In this document: positions 1 through 8,484 of the stretch, in pieces
How the letters are laid out: each line of letters begins with the position of its first letter
Position numbering within the stretch: the first letter of the stretch is position 1
DNA from: JBFLXR01 sp040757065
Lineage (GTDB): Bacteria > Pseudomonadota > Gammaproteobacteria > Burkholderiales > Gallionellaceae
Direction of reading: 5' to 3'
NCBI GenBank assembly: GCA_040757065.1
Contig: JBFLXR010000014.1
Location: 1-64,000, forward strand
DNA: 64,000 bases
The notes under the pieces: model-generated
Seen by the model: only the letters and a program-made list of their open reading frames with translations
Database searches by the model: none
What the model was told of the DNA's origin: nothing
Position numbers and translations under genes: made by a program

Positions 1-329
1 TCTTCCACACCGAAAGGCTTGGCTAGATAATCGTCTGCCCCGCAATCGAGTGTGGCGACTTTTTCTTGCTCGTTTTGTCGGGCGGAGAGTACCAGCACAG
101 GCGTGTCGGAGTGCTTTCTGATTTCGGCAAGCCAGTCTTTCCCGTCGCCGTCCGGCAGGCCGAGGTCGAGAATGATCATTGCGGGCCGCAAACCGGCAAA
201 GTCCTGCCGGGCTTGTGCGAGGGTATGGACTGCATGCGGCGTATATCCGGCAGCGTTCAAGCTGGAAAAAATAAACCGGCTGATGTCGCGGTCGTCTTCG
301 ACGATCAGAATGGCGATGCGCTCATGCAT
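1..329 (-). CDS. kdpE: KdpE-like response regulator, N-terminal part
   Basis: Only the first 109 codons lie in the window; the gene continues off the left edge. The visible part is a CheY-like receiver domain: an acidic pocket (VEDD), the phospho-acceptor Asp in the motif IILDLGLPDGDG near residue 54, and the conserved Lys in DDYLAKPFG near the break. The wording of these motifs resembles KdpE, the regulator of the Kdp high-affinity potassium pump, and its upstream partner is a KdpD-like kinase. The ATG overlaps the kinase stop by 8 bases, so the two are co-translated. The DNA-binding domain is outside the window, so OmpR/KdpE assignment rests on the receiver and the neighbour. No kdpFABC genes are visible here. 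Confidence 0.7.
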   Translation of the reverse strand, partial: MHERIAILIVEDDRDISRFIFSSLNAAGYTPHAVHTLAQARQDFAGLRPAMIILDLGLPDGDGKDWLAEIRKHSDTPVLVLSARQNEQEKVATLDCGADDYLAKPFGVE

Positions 330-1806
330 AAGATGCTCCGCCCTGTACGACGGGGAAGGTGAGCGAGGCACAACTGCCGCCGCCTTCGCGCGGCAAAATG
401 TCGAAATCGGCATGGTGCAGACGGGCGATGGTTTGCACGATGGTAAGACCTAGACCCATCCCGTTTTTCCCGGAATCCAAGCGCTGAAATTTGCGAATAC
501 AGCTTGTGTCGAACCCGTCCGGGAAGCCGGGGCCGCGATCTTTGACGCTCAGCGTAACAGTATCGCAATCGCCTGTTGCTTCGATCAGGATCGGCTCACT
601 TCCCCGATGGGCATTGAGTGCATTGTCGATCAGGTTGCCGAGCGCTTGGGTCAGCAGGGTGGCGTCGCCCCGGATCAAAGGCAGTTCCCCGGGGATGTTC
701 GAACGCAGCTCGTGCGTGACTTGTCGGTTGCGGTAGCGTTGCAGCACGGTGCCGACAATTTCCTCCAGAGATTGCCAATCCAGTTGCATGTTATGCGCAC
801 CGCCGGACTCGAGACGGGAAAGCGACAAAATGTTTTCCGTCGTGACGGCGAGGTGTTGCGCTTCGCTGTCGACGGATTTCAATAAGCGCAGTTGTTCGGA
901 TTCGCTGAGTTGATTTTTCTGGGTAAGCAGGGTTGAGGTTGCGCCCATGATTGCGGTTAGCGGCGTACGCATGTCGTGAGAAATCGAGGCGAGCAGCGCA
1001 TTTTGAATGGACTCTTGTTGTGCATGCAATTCAGCTTCCTTAGCGCGGCTTTCCTGATGTGCGCGTTGATAGGCGGTCGAGATTTGGTCGAGTAGTCCGC
1101 GTAGAAAAGTCAGTTCCCCGTTCTCGAGCGGGGCTGAGCCTTTCGAAATAATCAAAAGGGGGAAGGTGCCCGGCAAGCGTTCGAAGGGTATGATCCACAG
1201 ACCGAGTTCCGGCCAGTTTCCGGTGCCGGGGCCGATCATGCGCGCGTTCTGGCAGCACCACTGGCAGGCGCGCTGATCCAATACTATTGTGCCGGGCGGG
1301 AAGGTATGGCACAGCCCGAATCCTCCTTGCGGGTTCGGTACCGCAATACCGACCGGCAACCCGATGGTTCGGTGTATCAATTCTGCGGCGGTTTTCAGTA
1401 AGGTGGTTTCGTTCGGCGCTTCAGCCAGCCGTTCGGATAACGTGCGCGCCGATTCGGCCTGACTGCGGGCTTTTTCCGCGAGGACGGTTTGCATTTTTAG
1501 GCGGTGCGTCAAGGAGGCTACGACGACCGAAACGACTAAAAAGCCGGATAGCACCATCCATGATTCGGCGCTGGCGACTTCGAAGGTGTAGCGCGGCTCG
1601 ATAAAGTAATAATTGATGGCGAGGAAAGACAGGCAAGCGGTCAGTATCGCCAGAGAAAAATGCAGTGAGTATGAGGCGGCGGTGACCGCGAGCAGATACA
1701 GTATTACCGTGCCGGTTAAACTGCGGTCGAACCACAGGCTGCTGACGGCCGTTGCGATGGCGACAAGCAGGGGTGGAATCCAAAGCTGTTTTGCATGAGA
1801 AGACAA
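322..1806 (-). CDS. Short KdpD-like sensor histidine kinase
   Basis: Membrane histidine kinase of 494 residues. Hydrophobic segments between residues 10 and 100 form a KdpD-type (DUF4118) four-helix module with the typical wording NYYFIEPRYTFEV. A GAF-like region (about 125-245) follows, then a coiled stretch, the H-box SISHDMRTPLTA with the phospho-accepting His at 277, and a HATPase domain with N-box (DNALNA), G1 (DRGPGFPDG) and G2 (GMGLGLTIV). True KdpD is about 900 residues and begins with cytoplasmic KdpD and universal-stress domains; these are absent, so the protein is a truncated KdpD architecture or a related potassium/osmotic sensor. It precedes and overlaps the response regulator. 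The start is the ATG at 1806; no strong ribosome-binding site was noted. Confidence 0.85.
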   Translation of the reverse strand: MSSHAKQLWIPPLLVAIATAVSSLWFDRSLTGTVILYLLAVTAASYSLHFSLAILTACLSFLAINYYFIEPRYTFEVASAESWMVLSGFLVVSVVVASLTHRLKMQTVLAEKARSQAESARTLSERLAEAPNETTLLKTAAELIHRTIGLPVGIAVPNPQGGFGLCHTFPPGTIVLDQRACQWCCQNARMIGPGTGNWPELGLWIIPFERLPGTFPLLIISKGSAPLENGELTFLRGLLDQISTAYQRAHQESRAKEAELHAQQESIQNALLASISHDMRTPLTAIMGATSTLLTQKNQLSESEQLRLLKSVDSEAQHLAVTTENILSLSRLESGGAHNMQLDWQSLEEIVGTVLQRYRNRQVTHELRSNIPGELPLIRGDATLLTQALGNLIDNALNAHRGSEPILIEATGDCDTVTLSVKDRGPGFPDGFDTSCIRKFQRLDSGKNGMGLGLTIVQTIARLHHADFDILPREGGGSCASLTFPVVQGGASYA

Positions 1807-1878
1807 ATCTTGCTCCCGATTCAGGGGAGGTGGAAGCTTAAAGCATATTCTGTATCGAATGCGTAAACAGATGTGATT

Positions 1879-1884
1879 TATAAT
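1879..1884 (+). promoter_or_regulatory. Candidate -10 element upstream of fumarase
   Basis: A perfect TATAAT hexamer lies 57 bases before the chosen fumarase ATG, in the 135-base gap between the divergent kinase and fumarase genes. No good -35 match sits 17-18 bases upstream, so this is only a candidate sigma-70 promoter, with a transcript leader of about 50 bases. Confidence 0.35.
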
Positions 1885-1941
1885 CCGGGCGAATCAATCC
1901 GTATTACCTTGGCGGCCGGCTCCCGGCCTGCGGGCAGAACC

Positions 1942-3468
1942 ATGACAATTATCCGGCAAGCAGATTTCATCGACAGCATCGCGGATGCGTTGCAATTTAT
2001 TTCTTACTACCATCCGGCCGACTATATACGCGCGCTGACGGCAGCTTATGAAAAAGAGCAGTCTCCGGCGGCGAAGGATGCCATGCTGCAAATTTTGACT
2101 AATTCGCGTATATGCGCCTTGGGCCGCAGGCCGATTTGTCAGGATACCGGCATCGTGGTGGCTTTCGTGCGGGTGGGGATGGGGGTGCGTTGGGACGATA
2201 CGACGATGAGCGTTGCCGAGATGGTGAATGCGGGCGTCCGCAAGGCTTATCTGCATCCCGATAATGTATTGCGTGCATCGGTGGTATCCGATCCGGCGGG
2301 CGCGCGTCTGAACACCAAAGACAATACGCCCGCAGTCGTACATATGGAACTGGTGCCGGGCGACAAGGTCGATGTGCGCATCGGAGCGAAAGGCGGCGGA
2401 TCGGAGAATAAGACGCGCTTTGCCATGCTGAATCCGGGCGAGGATGTGGTGGAATGGGTGGTGAAGCAGTTGCCGGGGATGGGGGCGGGTTGGTGTCCGC
2501 CGGGGATGTTGGGCATCGGCATCGGCGGGACGGCTGAAAAAGCAGTGTTGCTGGCTAAAGAGGCGTTGATGGAACCGATCGATATGCCGGAACTAAAGGC
2601 GCGTGGCCCGCAGTCGCGGTTGGAAGAAATGCGTATTGAGATATGCGATCGGGTGAATGCCTTGGGTATCGGCGCACAAGGTCTGGGTGGGCTGAGCACG
2701 GTTCTGGATGTGAAGATTCTTGATTATCCGACTCATGCGGCTTCTAAGCCGGTGGCAATTATTCCGAATTGCGCAGCGACCCGGCATGTGCACTTCGAGC
2801 TGGACGGCAACGGGCCGGCGACGTTTGCTGCGCCGATTATGAGCGATTACCCGGATGTGCAATGGTCGCCAGCGCCCGACGCGCGCCGGGTGAATTTGGA
2901 TACGGTTACGCGAGAGGATATTGCTCAGTGGCAACCGGGCGATACCTTGTTGCTGTCAGGCAAGCTATTAACCGGGCGGGATGCGGCGCATAAGCGGATG
3001 ACGGAAATGCTGGCGCGCGGCGAATCTTTGCCGGCCGGCGTGGATTTTCGCAACCGATTCATTTATTATGTCGGGCCGGTCGATCCGGTGCGCGACGAAG
3101 TGGTGGGGCCGGCAGGGCCAACGACCGCGACGCGCATGGATAAATACACCGAGACGATGCTGGCGCAGACTGGTCTGATCGGGATGGTCGGCAAGGCAGA
3201 GCGCGGTAAATCCGCGATCGAGGCGATTAAGCAGCACGGTGCGGTGTACCTGATTGCGGTGGGCGGCGCGGCGTATTTGGTTGCGAAAGCAATACGCAGC
3301 GCGAAAGTGATTGCCTTTGCCGATTTGGGCATGGAGGCGATCTACGAATTCGAGGTAGAAGACATGCCGGTAACGGTGGCTGTCGATACGCAAGGTCGCT
3401 CGGTGCATGAAATCGGCCCGGCAGTGTGGCGGCAGAAAATTGCCGAAATGACATTGCACGGGAAGTAA
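1942..3468 (+). CDS. fumA: Class I fumarate hydratase ([4Fe-4S] type)
   Basis: Interconverts fumarate and malate in the TCA cycle; cytoplasmic. The 508-residue chain has the one-piece class I layout (alpha part then beta part). Three Cys with the spacing of the known cluster ligands are visible: Cys66 in PICQDTG, Cys185 in GWCPPGMLGIGIGGT and Cys277 in IPNCAATRH. A longer in-frame extension from 1873 is possible, but the ATG at 1942 begins the conserved sequence (MTIIRQADF) and gives a family-like length. The gene stands alone between the divergent kinase and the SRP RNA. Class I fumarases are oxygen- and iron-sensitive, unlike the class II FumC. Aconitase A, another TCA Fe-S enzyme, lies at 32-35 kb. 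Confidence 0.93.
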   Translation: MTIIRQADFIDSIADALQFISYYHPADYIRALTAAYEKEQSPAAKDAMLQILTNSRICALGRRPICQDTGIVVAFVRVGMGVRWDDTTMSVAEMVNAGVRKAYLHPDNVLRASVVSDPAGARLNTKDNTPAVVHMELVPGDKVDVRIGAKGGGSENKTRFAMLNPGEDVVEWVVKQLPGMGAGWCPPGMLGIGIGGTAEKAVLLAKEALMEPIDMPELKARGPQSRLEEMRIEICDRVNALGIGAQGLGGLSTVLDVKILDYPTHAASKPVAIIPNCAATRHVHFELDGNGPATFAAPIMSDYPDVQWSPAPDARRVNLDTVTREDIAQWQPGDTLLLSGKLLTGRDAAHKRMTEMLARGESLPAGVDFRNRFIYYVGPVDPVRDEVVGPAGPTTATRMDKYTETMLAQTGLIGMVGKAERGKSAIEAIKQHGAVYLIAVGGAAYLVAKAIRSAKVIAFADLGMEAIYEFEVEDMPVTVAVDTQGRSVHEIGPAVWRQKIAEMTLHGK

Positions 3469-3512
3469 CAGTTTCGGGAGGTTGTCGTTGGCGACAGTTT
3501 TCCACAAGAATT

Positions 3513-3607
3513 GGCGGGTCTCCCCGCATTGCAGATCGGTCAACCTGGTCAGGTCCGGAAGGAAGCAGCCACAGCCGAATATGCAAGTGCCGGGGGTAAG
3601 GCTCGCC
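3513..3607 (+). ncRNA. ffs: 4.5S signal recognition particle RNA
   Basis: Small bacterial SRP RNA that binds Ffh and targets nascent membrane proteins. The diagnostic apical domain is present: CAGGTCCGGAAGGAAGCAGC at about 3549-3568, including the GGAA tetraloop and the asymmetric Ffh-binding loop. The ends close: the eight bases at 3513-3520 pair fully, with two G-U wobbles, with 3600-3607. The predicted length is about 95 nt. A T-rich run (3608-3615) directly follows the terminal stem and probably stops transcription. It lies between fumA and dnaX, about 55 bases before the dnaX start. The exact 5' end could be a few bases off. Confidence 0.92.
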
Positions 3608-3662
3608 TCCTTTTTCGTTCAGCGGCGCATTGTTTCGTGCTCCGCTTCTGTGAGCGTAGATC

Positions 3663-5270
3663 TTGTCAGCGACTTCAGTTCTTGCGCGCAAATGGCGTCC
3701 TAAAAATTTTGCTCAGTTGGCGGGGCAGCAGCACGTGGTGCAGGCACTGACCAATGCGCTGACGCAGAACCGTTTGCATCACGCTTATCTGTTTACCGGC
3801 ACACGCGGGGTCGGCAAGACCACAATTGCCCGGATTTTCGCTAAATCGCTGAATTGCGCCGAAGGCGTCACCGCGACGCCGTGCGGCGTGTGCGAGGCTT
3901 GCCGCGAAATCGACAGCGGCCGCTTCGTGGATATGATCGAACTGGATGCGGCGTCGAATACGCAGGTGGACAGCATGCGCGAGTTGCTGGAAAGCGCGCT
4001 GTATGCGCCGACCAGCGGTCGTTACAAGGTTTACCTGATCGACGAAGTGCATATGCTTTCCAAGTCCGCCTTCAACGCGATGCTGAAGACGCTGGAAGAG
4101 CCGCCTGCGCACGTCAAATTTATTCTGGCGACCACCGATCCGCAGAAAATTCCGGTTACAGTGTTGTCGCGCTGTCTGCAATTCAATCTGAAACAATTGC
4201 CGCCCGGTTTGATCGCCGAACATTTGCAATATGTGTTGCAGCAGGAAGGTATCGCCTGCGAACCCGCTGCGCTGGGGCTGATCGCTCGTGCGGCGCAAGG
4301 CAGCATGCGCGATGCGCTGAGCCTGATGGATCAGGCAATCGCTTTTTCCAATTCGACAGTGGACGAAGCGACGGTGCGCAACATGCTCGGTGCGATTGAC
4401 CGGAGCTATTTGTTCGAGTTGCTGGAATTGCTGTTGACGCAGGACGGAGCCGGTATGCTGCGGGTGGCGGACGATATGCAGGTACGCAGCGTGGCGTTCG
4501 ATGCCGCATTGCAGGAGCTGGCGACCTTGTTGCATCGCTTGGCGTTGGCGCAGACCGTGCCGCAGGCGATTGCCGAAGATGATCCCGAGCGGGAGCGCAT
4601 ATTGGCGCTGGCCGGGCAGTTCGCTGCGGAAGAAATTCAGTTGTATTATCAAATCGCCGTTCACGGACGCAATGAAATCGATCTGGCCCCGGATGAATAT
4701 GCCGGTTTTACCATGACACTGTTGCGTATGTTGGCGTTCCGCCCGGACGGCGTGAAAACGCAGCCGGCGTCCGCACCGACGCCAGTTCGGCATGCACCGG
4801 TCACCGCCCCGGCGCAGGCGACAGTCAGTACGGCAGACGTTCCGCCGCTGGTCGCCGAGCGTATTGCGGAATCGAGGGCAGCGGTGTCCGGCGGGGCGCT
4901 GGACTGGGGTGTGCTGCTCGGACAGTTAAATGTGCAAGGGCTGGCGCGCGAGTTGGCGAAACATTGCGTATTGACCGAGTTTGCCGAAGGCAGAATCGTT
5001 CTGTCTCTGGCGCCGCAGAACAAACATTTGCTGAATAGCTCGGCGCAGGAGAAGCTGCAAACCGTGCTGAGCGATTATTTTCAGCGACCGGTTCGCCTGC
5101 AAGTTACAGTGGGCCGGGCTGAGGCGGCAACGCCCGCCGTGCTGGAGCAGCAGGAAAAACACGCTCGCCAGGAATCTGCGCGCGAGGCGATCGAGCAAGA
5201 TCCCTTTGTGCGCGAGGTGCAAACGCAGCTCGGCGGCTGGTTGATTGAAGAATCCATTAAACCTATCTAA
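3663..5270 (+). CDS. dnaX: DNA polymerase III subunits gamma/tau
   Basis: Clamp-loader ATPase of the replisome. The AAA+ core shows Walker A GTRGVGKT at 46-53, a zinc module of four Cys (65, 74, 77, 80), Walker B YLIDEVH at about 124-130, sensor 1 ATTD and the SRC arginine finger. C-terminal tau domains follow a Pro/Ala-rich linker near residue 375. The start is a TTG at 3663 (MSATSVLARKWRP); it is chosen because the family begins with M-x-x-x-VLARKWRP and no ATG or GTG precedes the motif in frame. No A-rich slippery heptamer of the Escherichia coli type is evident, so a frameshifted gamma form is not supported. It heads a ybaB-recR-rluB run. Confidence 0.97.
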   Translation: MSATSVLARKWRPKNFAQLAGQQHVVQALTNALTQNRLHHAYLFTGTRGVGKTTIARIFAKSLNCAEGVTATPCGVCEACREIDSGRFVDMIELDAASNTQVDSMRELLESALYAPTSGRYKVYLIDEVHMLSKSAFNAMLKTLEEPPAHVKFILATTDPQKIPVTVLSRCLQFNLKQLPPGLIAEHLQYVLQQEGIACEPAALGLIARAAQGSMRDALSLMDQAIAFSNSTVDEATVRNMLGAIDRSYLFELLELLLTQDGAGMLRVADDMQVRSVAFDAALQELATLLHRLALAQTVPQAIAEDDPERERILALAGQFAAEEIQLYYQIAVHGRNEIDLAPDEYAGFTMTLLRMLAFRPDGVKTQPASAPTPVRHAPVTAPAQATVSTADVPPLVAERIAESRAAVSGGALDWGVLLGQLNVQGLARELAKHCVLTEFAEGRIVLSLAPQNKHLLNSSAQEKLQTVLSDYFQRPVRLQVTVGRAEAATPAVLEQQEKHARQESAREAIEQDPFVREVQTQLGGWLIEESIKPI

Positions 5271-5296
5271 ATTTAAGATGTCGAGGAGTAAGAAGC

Positions 5297-5623
5297 ATGT
5301 TTAAAGGTGGTTTGGGCGGCCTGATGAAGCAGGCGCAGCAAATGCAGGCGAACATGAAAAAGGCGCAGGACGAACTGGCGCAAGTGGAGGTGGAGGGTCA
5401 ATCCGGCTCCGGTTTGGTGAAGGTGGTGATGACCTGCGCACACGACGTGCGCCGTGTCCATATCGATGACAGCCTGATGTCCGACGACAAGGAAATGCTG
5501 GAAGACCTGTTGGTGACCGCATTGAACGATGCCATGAAGAAAGCGGCGGCGACCACCCAGCAGCGCATGGGGGCGTTCACTGCCGGGATGAATCTGCCGC
5601 CGGGCATGAATTTACCCTTCTGA
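5297..5623 (+). CDS. ybaB: YbaB/EbfC nucleoid-associated protein
   Basis: A 108-residue protein that matches YbaB/EbfC in length and wording (MFKGGLGGLMKQAQQMQ at the N-terminus and a DLLVTALNDAMKK helix). The family binds DNA as a dimer. It almost always sits between dnaX and recR, as here. A good ribosome-binding site (GGAG) precedes the ATG by about 8 bases. Its stop overlaps the recR ATG by one base (TGATG), suggesting coupled translation. Confidence 0.95.
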   Translation: MFKGGLGGLMKQAQQMQANMKKAQDELAQVEVEGQSGSGLVKVVMTCAHDVRRVHIDDSLMSDDKEMLEDLLVTALNDAMKKAAATTQQRMGAFTAGMNLPPGMNLPF

Positions 5624-6222
5624 TGAAAACTCCATCCAGTCTGGAGGCATTGATCCACGCTTTGCGGTGTTTGCCGGGCGTGGGGCCTAAGTCTGCCCAG
5701 CGGATGGCGTATCACTTGTTGCAGCGCGATAAACCGGGTGCGGTGCGCTTGTCGCACGCCTTGGGCCACGCGGTGGAAACGCTGCAGCATTGCGCGAAAT
5801 GCAATAATTTCTCTGAAGAGGAAGTCTGTGCGCTGTGCAGTTCTGGGCAGCGCGACTCCGGTTTGCTCTGCGTGGTGGAAATGCCCGCCGATCTGTTGAT
5901 GATGGAGCAGACGCAAAGTTACCGCGGCATGTACTATGTGCTGATGGGGCGTTTGTCGCCGTTGGACGGTATCGGTGCCCGCGATCTGGGGTTTGAGCGT
6001 TTGTTGCGTCGTGCGCAGGATGCGATTCAGGAAGTGATTCTGGCGACGAATTTTACTGTGGAAGGCGAGGCGACGGCGCATTATTTGTCCGCCATGCTGC
6101 GGGCGCAGGGAATTAAGGTGACGCGGATTGCGCGGGGGCTGCCTGTGGGCGGCGAATTGGAGCATGTCGATAGCGGGACGCTGGCGCAAGCTATGCTGGA
6201 ACGGCGAGAGGTAAGGGAATGA
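5623..6222 (+). CDS. recR: Recombination mediator RecR
   Basis: RecR acts with RecO (encoded at 20.6 kb here) to load RecA on SSB-coated single-stranded gaps. The 199-residue chain shows a helix-hairpin-helix near residues 10-35 (CLPGVGPKSAQRMA), a C4 zinc finger (Cys57, 60, 69, 72), and a Toprim domain from about residue 80 (VVEMPADLLMMEQ, then the ring-forming C-terminus). Length and domain order are standard. The stop overlaps the next gene by four bases (ATGA). Confidence 0.97.
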   Translation: MKTPSSLEALIHALRCLPGVGPKSAQRMAYHLLQRDKPGAVRLSHALGHAVETLQHCAKCNNFSEEEVCALCSSGQRDSGLLCVVEMPADLLMMEQTQSYRGMYYVLMGRLSPLDGIGARDLGFERLLRRAQDAIQEVILATNFTVEGEATAHYLSAMLRAQGIKVTRIARGLPVGGELEHVDSGTLAQAMLERREVRE

Positions 6223-7130
6223 GCGAGCAAGGCGAGCGTTTGCAAAAAGTTTTGGCCCAGGCCGGGCTCGGTTCGCGCCGCGAAATGGAAGAATGGATTG
6301 CCGCCGGACGCGTAACGGTGAACGGCGAGGCGGCGACCCTGGGCGTGCGCGTTCAAGAAGGCGATACGGTGCGCGTCGATAATAAGCGCACTATTCGAGT
6401 CAGGTTGCACGAGGGGCAGTTGCCGCGCGTGATGTTGTATCACAAGCCGGATGGCGAGATCGTCAGCCGGGACGACCCCGAAAAGCGTGCTTCGGTATTC
6501 GACAAACTGCCGCGCTTGAAGGGGCAGAAGTGGATTGCGATTGGCCGGCTGGATTTCAATACTAGCGGTCTGTTGATTTTTACCACTTCCGGTGAGTTGG
6601 CGAACCGACTGATGCACCCGCGTTTCGAAGTGGAGCGCGAGTATGCCGTGCGCGTGCAAGGCGAAATGACACCGGAGCAGATGCGTCAGATGTTGAAGCA
6701 GGGCATCGAGCTGGAGGACGGCCCGGTCAAATTCGAGAAATTGACCGACGAGGGTGGCGAAGGCTTCAACCACTGGTATCGCGTGATGTTGAAAGAAGGG
6801 CGGAACCGCATCGTGCGCCGCACTTTCGATGCGCTGGGGCTGCCGGTCAGCCGTCTGATGCGGGTGCGCTACGGGATTGTTAATCTGCCGCCGCGCCTGA
6901 AACGCGGTACGATGGCGGAACTGGGGCCGGGCGAAGTGACAGCGGTGCTGGAGTGGGTGGGACTGATGCCGGAGAATAAGCCGGAACCGGCACCGGTGCG
7001 TGCACGCGGCAAAGTCGCCGGGGAGTCGGAGCAAAAGCCGCCCGCTAGGGTTAAACGAGGCAACGAACGCACGGCGGCACGAGCGGGCGATGTGTCGCGC
7101 AAACAACAAGTGCGACGCAGAAAAGCATGA
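6219..7130 (+). CDS. rluB: 23S rRNA pseudouridine synthase, RluB type
   Basis: A 303-residue RsuA/RluB/E/F-family pseudouridine synthase. An N-terminal S4 RNA-binding domain (about 6-60) is followed by the catalytic domain with the signature GRLDFNTSGLL, whose Asp112 should be the nucleophile. A basic, disordered tail of about 55 residues (rich in Arg, Lys, Ala) ends the protein, as is common for RluB, which modifies U2605 of 23S rRNA. RluB rather than RsuA is favoured by the tail and length; the assignment within the family is inference. Confidence 0.88.
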   Translation: MSEQGERLQKVLAQAGLGSRREMEEWIAAGRVTVNGEAATLGVRVQEGDTVRVDNKRTIRVRLHEGQLPRVMLYHKPDGEIVSRDDPEKRASVFDKLPRLKGQKWIAIGRLDFNTSGLLIFTTSGELANRLMHPRFEVEREYAVRVQGEMTPEQMRQMLKQGIELEDGPVKFEKLTDEGGEGFNHWYRVMLKEGRNRIVRRTFDALGLPVSRLMRVRYGIVNLPPRLKRGTMAELGPGEVTAVLEWVGLMPENKPEPAPVRARGKVAGESEQKPPARVKRGNERTAARAGDVSRKQQVRRRKA

Positions 7131-7234
7131 AATGCGCCGCATGGTCGGAATTGGATATAGAATTGCCAAGAGATGACCGGCTAAAAATAGGTGCGTCCCG
7201 GCGCGCGGTTGCGTGCGAGGATTAGAGAGCTTGC

Positions 7235-8470
7235 ATGGAAGATCGAAACAATAAAACCATCATATGCAGCGTGCTGTTTCTGGATATCGTCGAATATTCC
7301 AAGAAATCGGTCGCAGGGCAGATCTCACTGAAAGAGCGGTTTAACGCCTTTCTGTCGATCGCCATTCGCGATATTCCGATGGATGACAGGATTATTCTCG
7401 ATACCGGGGACGGTGCGGCGATCAGCTTTCTCGGCGACGTCGAGGATTCGCTGAAGGTTGCGCTGAGCATGCGCGCCAGCTTGCTCAATGCCGGGGCGCA
7501 TATGGAGCCTCTGCTGATGGTGCGCATGGGGATCAATCTCGGCCCCGTCTGCCTGGTGAAAGACATTAACGATCAGCCGAATATCGTGGGCGACGGCATT
7601 AACGTCGCGCAACGCATTATGGAGTTCTCCGAGCCGGGGCAGATTCTCGTTTCCCGTTCATACTACGAAGCGGCTTCGCGTTTATCGCACGATTATGCCG
7701 GCATGTTCCATTATCTGGGCGTGCGTACGGACAAGCATGTGCGCGAACACGAGGTTTATGCGCTGGGGAATGCGGCGGAATTCGCCGAGCAGTACCAATC
7801 TTTGTCGAATAAGCGGAAGCACGCTTCCGAAAACGGCCCATTGCTTGCAGTGTTCAAAAAAACATGGGACGGCAGTGCACGCACGCTGGGCGAGGCTGTG
7901 CTGCGCGGTACTGCCGCTTTTCAAACGGCTACGCCGGCCAGACAGGTGCTTTACCTGTCGGGTTTGCTGGTGGGCGCGTTGTTGCTGTTCGGCGTGATCG
8001 TCAAACTGTTCGGTACGCAAACGCACAAGGCGCTTCCGGTGGTTGCCAAGGCGCAGGAGAAGACCGCGGCTAAAGAGGGTAAGCGTGCGCCTTCGGAGGC
8101 TGCCGCTCCCGAGTCGGTCGGTAAACCGGACGAAAGTCAGGCAGAGCCTGCTGCGGGCGACGCTCCGGCAGCCCGCAAGAAAGAGGCAAAGAGCAAGTCC
8201 GCCAAGAAGGGCGATGTGGTCGATAAGTTGCAGTCGATTCTGCAACAAAAAAAGGATGCAGTGCTGGAAGTGCAATGCAAGCCCGGAGCCTTGCTCTATG
8301 TCGATGCCTGGCAGAAAGGTAAGGTCGGCAGCGCGCCGCTGACGATACCGCTGGCGGCGGGCAAACATACGATCATTATCGATCCACCCGGGAACGGCGC
8401 TGTCTATTCCAAAGAGCTGGTGTTCGGAAGCGGGCAGATCGTCAAACTCAGTCCGGGAATCTGTCAATAA
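7235..8470 (+). CDS. Class III nucleotide cyclase with TM and PEGA-like tail
   Basis: A predicted adenylate/guanylate cyclase, 411 residues. The N-terminal catalytic domain (about 8-180) keeps both metal-binding Asp residues (Asp17 in FLDIVEYS, Asp59 in DTGDG) and the transition-state Asn/Arg pair in GINVAQRI, so it looks active. One membrane helix lies at about 231-254. An Ala/Lys/Glu-rich linker leads to a C-terminal domain (about 345-408) resembling PEGA domains (LLYVDAWQKGKVGSAPLTI), which would be on the other side of the membrane. The unusual order is cyclase first, sensor last. The next gene, a Ser/Thr kinase, starts 14 bases later, so the two probably form an operon. ATP versus GTP preference is not clear from the sequence. 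Confidence 0.85.
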   Translation: MEDRNNKTIICSVLFLDIVEYSKKSVAGQISLKERFNAFLSIAIRDIPMDDRIILDTGDGAAISFLGDVEDSLKVALSMRASLLNAGAHMEPLLMVRMGINLGPVCLVKDINDQPNIVGDGINVAQRIMEFSEPGQILVSRSYYEAASRLSHDYAGMFHYLGVRTDKHVREHEVYALGNAAEFAEQYQSLSNKRKHASENGPLLAVFKKTWDGSARTLGEAVLRGTAAFQTATPARQVLYLSGLLVGALLLFGVIVKLFGTQTHKALPVVAKAQEKTAAKEGKRAPSEAAAPESVGKPDESQAEPAAGDAPAARKKEAKSKSAKKGDVVDKLQSILQQKKDAVLEVQCKPGALLYVDAWQKGKVGSAPLTIPLAAGKHTIIIDPPGNGAVYSKELVFGSGQIVKLSPGICQ

Positions 8471-8484
8471 GGTCGCAGCGCAAG

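Noticed and set aside
3675..4793. Long open frame (372 codons) antisense to dnaX
   Set aside because: It mirrors dnaX codon structure, is rich in Gln, Arg and His, and has no family motif; dnaX on the other strand is certain.
4700..4900. Programmed frameshift in dnaX to make gamma
   Set aside because: No A-AAA-AAG type slippery site or stem after it was seen in the linker region.
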